A stretch of DNA of 8,692 nucleotides from positions 1-8,692 of the forward strand of contig CABQHF010000085.1 of the NCBI GenBank assembly GCA_902463905.1, in the 5' to 3' direction. Origin of the DNA: an uncultured Faecalibacterium sp. Lineage in GTDB: Bacteria; Bacillota; Clostridia; Oscillospirales; Ruminococcaceae. The position numbers and the translations under genes were made by a program. Below are positions 6,169 through 8,692 of this stretch, in pieces. Numbering within the stretch: position 1 is the stretch's first letter; every line of letters begins with the position of its first letter. The notes beneath the pieces were generated by a model, which ran no database searches, was not told the origin of the DNA, and saw nothing but the letters and a program-made list of their open reading frames with translations.

Positions 6169-6228
6169 GTTACATAGCATTATTCTATATTCCATATTGT
6201 CTGGAAACAGCAATTTTTGTCAGACTGC

Positions 6229-6242
6229 GAGGGATGTCCATG
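6229..6242 (+). promoter_or_regulatory. Ribosome binding site that decides the start of the large GGDEF/EAL gene
   Basis: GAGGG at 6229-6233 lies 6 nt before the ATG at 6240, and directly abuts another in-frame ATG at 6234. The spacing makes 6240 the usable start; 6234 would add only Met-Ser. Confidence 0.7.
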
Positions 6243-8692
6243 TCAGAAAAAACGATCCAAAATGCAACCGTCGGTGCAGTACAGCCGGGTGCCCTTGCAG
6301 CCATTGCACGCAAGGAGGACTTCCTGCGGCAGCTGCAAGATTTTCTGGGCACACACAAGACGGAAAAGTGGTGCGTTGTTGCCATCAATGTGGAACACTT
6401 CAAACTTTATAATGAACTCTATGGCACCGAGCAGGGCGATACCCTGCTGAATACGCTGGCCAGCCATCTGCTGGACTACCAGAAGTCCTCCGGCTGCCCC
6501 GTGGGCTACTGGGGCAACGATGACTTTTTTCTCTGTCTGCCGGATGACCGCATCCAGCAGCAGGACATCGTGATCACCCTGCAGACCTGCGTGAACCCCA
6601 ACCAACAGGATGTCACCTTCTTCCTGGCGCTGGGCCTGTGCCCGGTGAGCGAGCACCCGGAAGCGGATGCCTCCGCCCTGTGCAACTACGCACAGATTGC
6701 CGTGATGAATCCAGGCCACAGCGGCATCGGCATCCACCGCTTTGCCCCGGCCATGCTGGACAGCCTCAAGGCCCAGCAGCAGCTGCTGGGCGAGCTGGAG
6801 CACGCGCTGGACAACCACGAATTCACCTTCTTCCTGCAGCCCAAGTGCAACAGCCTGACCCGCGCCATCGTGGGCATGGAAGCACTGGTGCGCTGGAACC
6901 ACCCCACCCGCGGCTGCGTGCAGCCGTCGGAATTCATGCCGCTTCTGGAGAGCACTGGCCTGATCACCCGGCTGGATCAGTACATCTGGGAATCTGTGTG
7001 CCAGACCTTGCAGAAATGGCAGGAAAGCGGCAGCAATCTGGTGCCCGTGTCGGTGAACGTGTCCGTGGTGGACATCGTGAACCTGGACGTGCCGCAGATC
7101 TTCTCTGACCTCGTGGAGAACTATCAGCTGGAGCCCAAGCTCCTGCTGGCCGAGATCACCGAGACCATGCTGGCCGAGAACTCCTCGGTGGTGGAAAATG
7201 CCATCCAGGGCCTGCACCGCAAGGGCTTCTCGGTGCTGATGGACGACTTCGGCAGCGGCTATTCCTCCCTGAATATGCTCAAGGACACCAATGTGGATGC
7301 CATCAAACTGGACATGAAGCTCATCGACATGAACCAGGAGAACCGCAGCAAGGGCGTGCAGATCGTGGAGTCGGTGGTCAATATGGCCCACCGGCTGAAC
7401 CTGCCCATCATTGCAGAGGGCGTCGAGACCCCCGAACAGGTGTCCATGCTGCAGGCAGCCGACTGTCTGTATACCCAGGGCTACTACTTCTTCAAGCCCA
7501 TGCCCATTGAAAACGCCGAAAAGCTGCTGGCCCAGCCCAACAATGCGGATTACTGGGATATGCAGCATGACCTGATGCGCCGCGACCACCGCACCCCTGC
7601 GGGTGAGGATCCGGATTCCGAAAAGACGGCGCTGGCTTTGCAGGCCTACCAGATCTTCACGGACAACCTGCTGGAAGTCTCGCTGCTGAATCTGGTCACC
7701 GGCACCTATCGGGTGATCAAGCGGGACGCCCGCCTGCCCGGTGCAGATCTTGCCGAGGAAGAGGATTTCACCACCTTCTGCAAGCGTCTGGTGAACAAGG
7801 AGATCGTGCACCCGGACGATGCCGAGATGTTCCAGGAGCAGGTAGACCTGCCCCTGCTGCAGGACACCCTCTTCCACACCCAGCAGCCGGAGTTCTACCG
7901 CTTCCGCCAGCAGGTGGCCAGCCAGTTCGTCTGGATCACCATGGAGGTGCTGCCCTGCCGCGGCTGCTGTGCACAAAGCCCCTGGGCCACCGTGTTGATA
8001 CGGGAGGACGCCCAGGCCAACCAGCTGAGCGAGGAGCTGGACTTTTCCTACAGCCACGATACCCTCACCGGCCTTGCCAACCGCGGCAAGTACGAGAGCG
8101 ATTTAAGAGAATTGCAGTATGCGGATTATGATTCCATCGTGTGCACCTACATCGACGTGGTGGGCCTGCACGCGGTGAACGACCATCTGGGCCACCGCAA
8201 CGGCGACAACCTGCTGTGCACCATCGCCAATGCCGCCCGCAAGTTTTTTATGAACAGCCGCATCTACCGCGTGGGCGGTGATGAGTTCGTGGTGCTCACC
8301 CCCAACCTGCCGCCCTATGACGTGTGGACGGCCGCCGACCGGATGCGCGTGTTCCTGCGCGAAAAGGACTGCGAGATCTCGGTGGGCATCCAGAACACCA
8401 GCAACCTGCGCAAGCTGGATGACGCCGTGAACAAGGCGGAACTGGCCATGCAGCAGGACAAGATGGCTTATTATGCCCGCAACGGCCAGCAGCGCCAGCT
8501 GAAGTGCCTGAACGAGAAGCTGGAGCAGACCCTGACCCAGAAGCGGGACGCAGAGCACTTCCTGCGGGTGCTGGCCCCCAAGTACCGGGGCGTTTATGTG
8601 GTGAACCTGCAGGAGGACAGCGTGCGGCCTATCATCATTCCGGACTTCTTCCAGAAGATCCTGGACACCTCCGGCGGCTCCTTCCGTGCCGT
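6240..8692 (+). CDS. Large composite cyclic-di-GMP protein: degenerate GGDEF - EAL - PAS-like - GGDEF - start of second PAS-like domain (incomplete at the right edge)
   Basis: At least 817 residues, open to the window edge; soluble, no membrane helix seen. Residues about 28-180 are a GGDEF fold with degenerate sites (N50 for the first metal Asp; G92-N-D-D-F96 instead of GGDEF). About 185-430 is a complete EAL phosphodiesterase domain: E214-A-L, N273 (VNVS), E305 (EITET), D335-D336 (DDFGSGYSSL), K356 (IKLD), E393 (AEGVE) and Q413 (QGYYFFKPMP). Residues about 465-595 look PAS-like (VHPDD at 523-527, W565 in VWITMEVLP). About 600-755 is a second GGDEF domain, intact in its key sites: D607-TLTGLANR, D639 and GGDEF 679-683. 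It lacks the RxxD inhibitory site (FMNS at that place). A linker helix then leads to YRGVYVVNLQEDSVR (782-796), resembling the start of another PAS-like domain. The protein should both make and break cyclic-di-GMP, or switch between the two. Placing an active cyclase after the EAL domain is unlike the common GGDEF-EAL order. Confidence 0.92.
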   Translation, partial: MSEKTIQNATVGAVQPGALAAIARKEDFLRQLQDFLGTHKTEKWCVVAINVEHFKLYNELYGTEQGDTLLNTLASHLLDYQKSSGCPVGYWGNDDFFLCLPDDRIQQQDIVITLQTCVNPNQQDVTFFLALGLCPVSEHPEADASALCNYAQIAVMNPGHSGIGIHRFAPAMLDSLKAQQQLLGELEHALDNHEFTFFLQPKCNSLTRAIVGMEALVRWNHPTRGCVQPSEFMPLLESTGLITRLDQYIWESVCQTLQKWQESGSNLVPVSVNVSVVDIVNLDVPQIFSDLVENYQLEPKLLLAEITETMLAENSSVVENAIQGLHRKGFSVLMDDFGSGYSSLNMLKDTNVDAIKLDMKLIDMNQENRSKGVQIVESVVNMAHRLNLPIIAEGVETPEQVSMLQAADCLYTQGYYFFKPMPIENAEKLLAQPNNADYWDMQHDLMRRDHRTPAGEDPDSEKTALALQAYQIFTDNLLEVSLLNLVTGTYRVIKRDARLPGADLAEEEDFTTFCKRLVNKEIVHPDDAEMFQEQVDLPLLQDTLFHTQQPEFYRFRQQVASQFVWITMEVLPCRGCCAQSPWATVLIREDAQANQLSEELDFSYSHDTLTGLANRGKYESDLRELQYADYDSIVCTYIDVVGLHAVNDHLGHRNGDNLLCTIANAARKFFMNSRIYRVGGDEFVVLTPNLPPYDVWTAADRMRVFLREKDCEISVGIQNTSNLRKLDDAVNKAELAMQQDKMAYYARNGQQRQLKCLNEKLEQTLTQKRDAEHFLRVLAPKYRGVYVVNLQEDSVRPIIIPDFFQKILDTSGGSFRA

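Noticed and set aside
6021..6239. Riboswitch or small RNA in the gap before the GGDEF/EAL gene
   Set aside because: No known aptamer pattern was recognised, including the cyclic-di-GMP classes. The gap is AT-rich and is explained by a promoter, short inverted repeats and a weak terminator candidate.
6243..8057. 604-codon open frame on the minus strand opposite the GGDEF/EAL gene
   Set aside because: The plus strand encodes a continuous EAL protein with intact motifs. The minus frame is low-complexity His/Gln/Leu-rich sequence with no recognisable domain.
1..8692. CRISPR array, insertion sequence, phage genes or tRNA gene
   Set aside because: No regularly spaced repeats, transposase-like frames, terminal inverted repeats, phage motifs or tRNA-like cloverleaf with a T-loop box were seen on either strand.

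Overview
The window is compact, GC-rich bacterial DNA with strong Shine-Dalgarno sites and short AT-rich gaps. The gene families point to a Firmicute of class Clostridia: an AlaX-type editing protein, TrmB followed by a tiny four-cysteine protein, a CmpB-type membrane protein and several GGDEF/EAL proteins. The high GC content and this gene set fit the Oscillospiraceae (Faecalibacterium/Gemmiger/Subdoligranulum-like). The genus is an inference from style, not from a marker gene.

Layout. Positions 1-2598 read leftward: malQ (GH77 4-alpha-glucanotransferase, intact active site) is followed by a small GGDEF-fold protein that has lost its catalytic motif. The second gene has its own promoter and ends at a clear intrinsic terminator (15-55). 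Positions 2599-2783 hold a divergent promoter region in which the malQ and alaX promoters appear to share one -35 hexamer, next to a tandem 10-bp repeat. Positions 2784-6020 read rightward as a tight operon. It runs from an alanyl-tRNA editing protein (AlaX-L with DHHA1) to trmB (tRNA m7G46 methyltransferase, 17-nt overlap), then a 59-residue Cys-rich protein (8-nt overlap), then a CmpB-type membrane protein with a long Ala-rich helical tail (22-nt gap). Positions 6021-6239 are a regulatory gap with a promoter whose spacer is an inverted repeat. From 6240 to the right edge runs a very large, incomplete cyclic-di-GMP protein: degenerate GGDEF, EAL, PAS-like, intact GGDEF, then the start of what looks like a second PAS-like domain.

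How the genes fit together. The central operon has a tRNA theme: AlaX clears mischarged tRNA(Ala) and TrmB makes m7G in the tRNA variable loop. The small Cys protein is translationally tied to trmB and so is a candidate accessory factor. The flanks carry two cyclic-di-GMP-family proteins, one probably a non-catalytic GGDEF protein and the other predicted to have both phosphodiesterase and diguanylate cyclase domains. Both have extended -10 promoters. malQ is a housekeeping maltodextrin/glycogen enzyme with no other glycan genes in view.

No tRNA, rRNA, CRISPR array, insertion sequence or phage feature was seen, and no gene-free stretch exceeds 300 bases. The most novel items are the composite cyclic-di-GMP protein with its candidate operator, the trmB-coupled Cys protein, and the Ala-rich tail on the CmpB protein.
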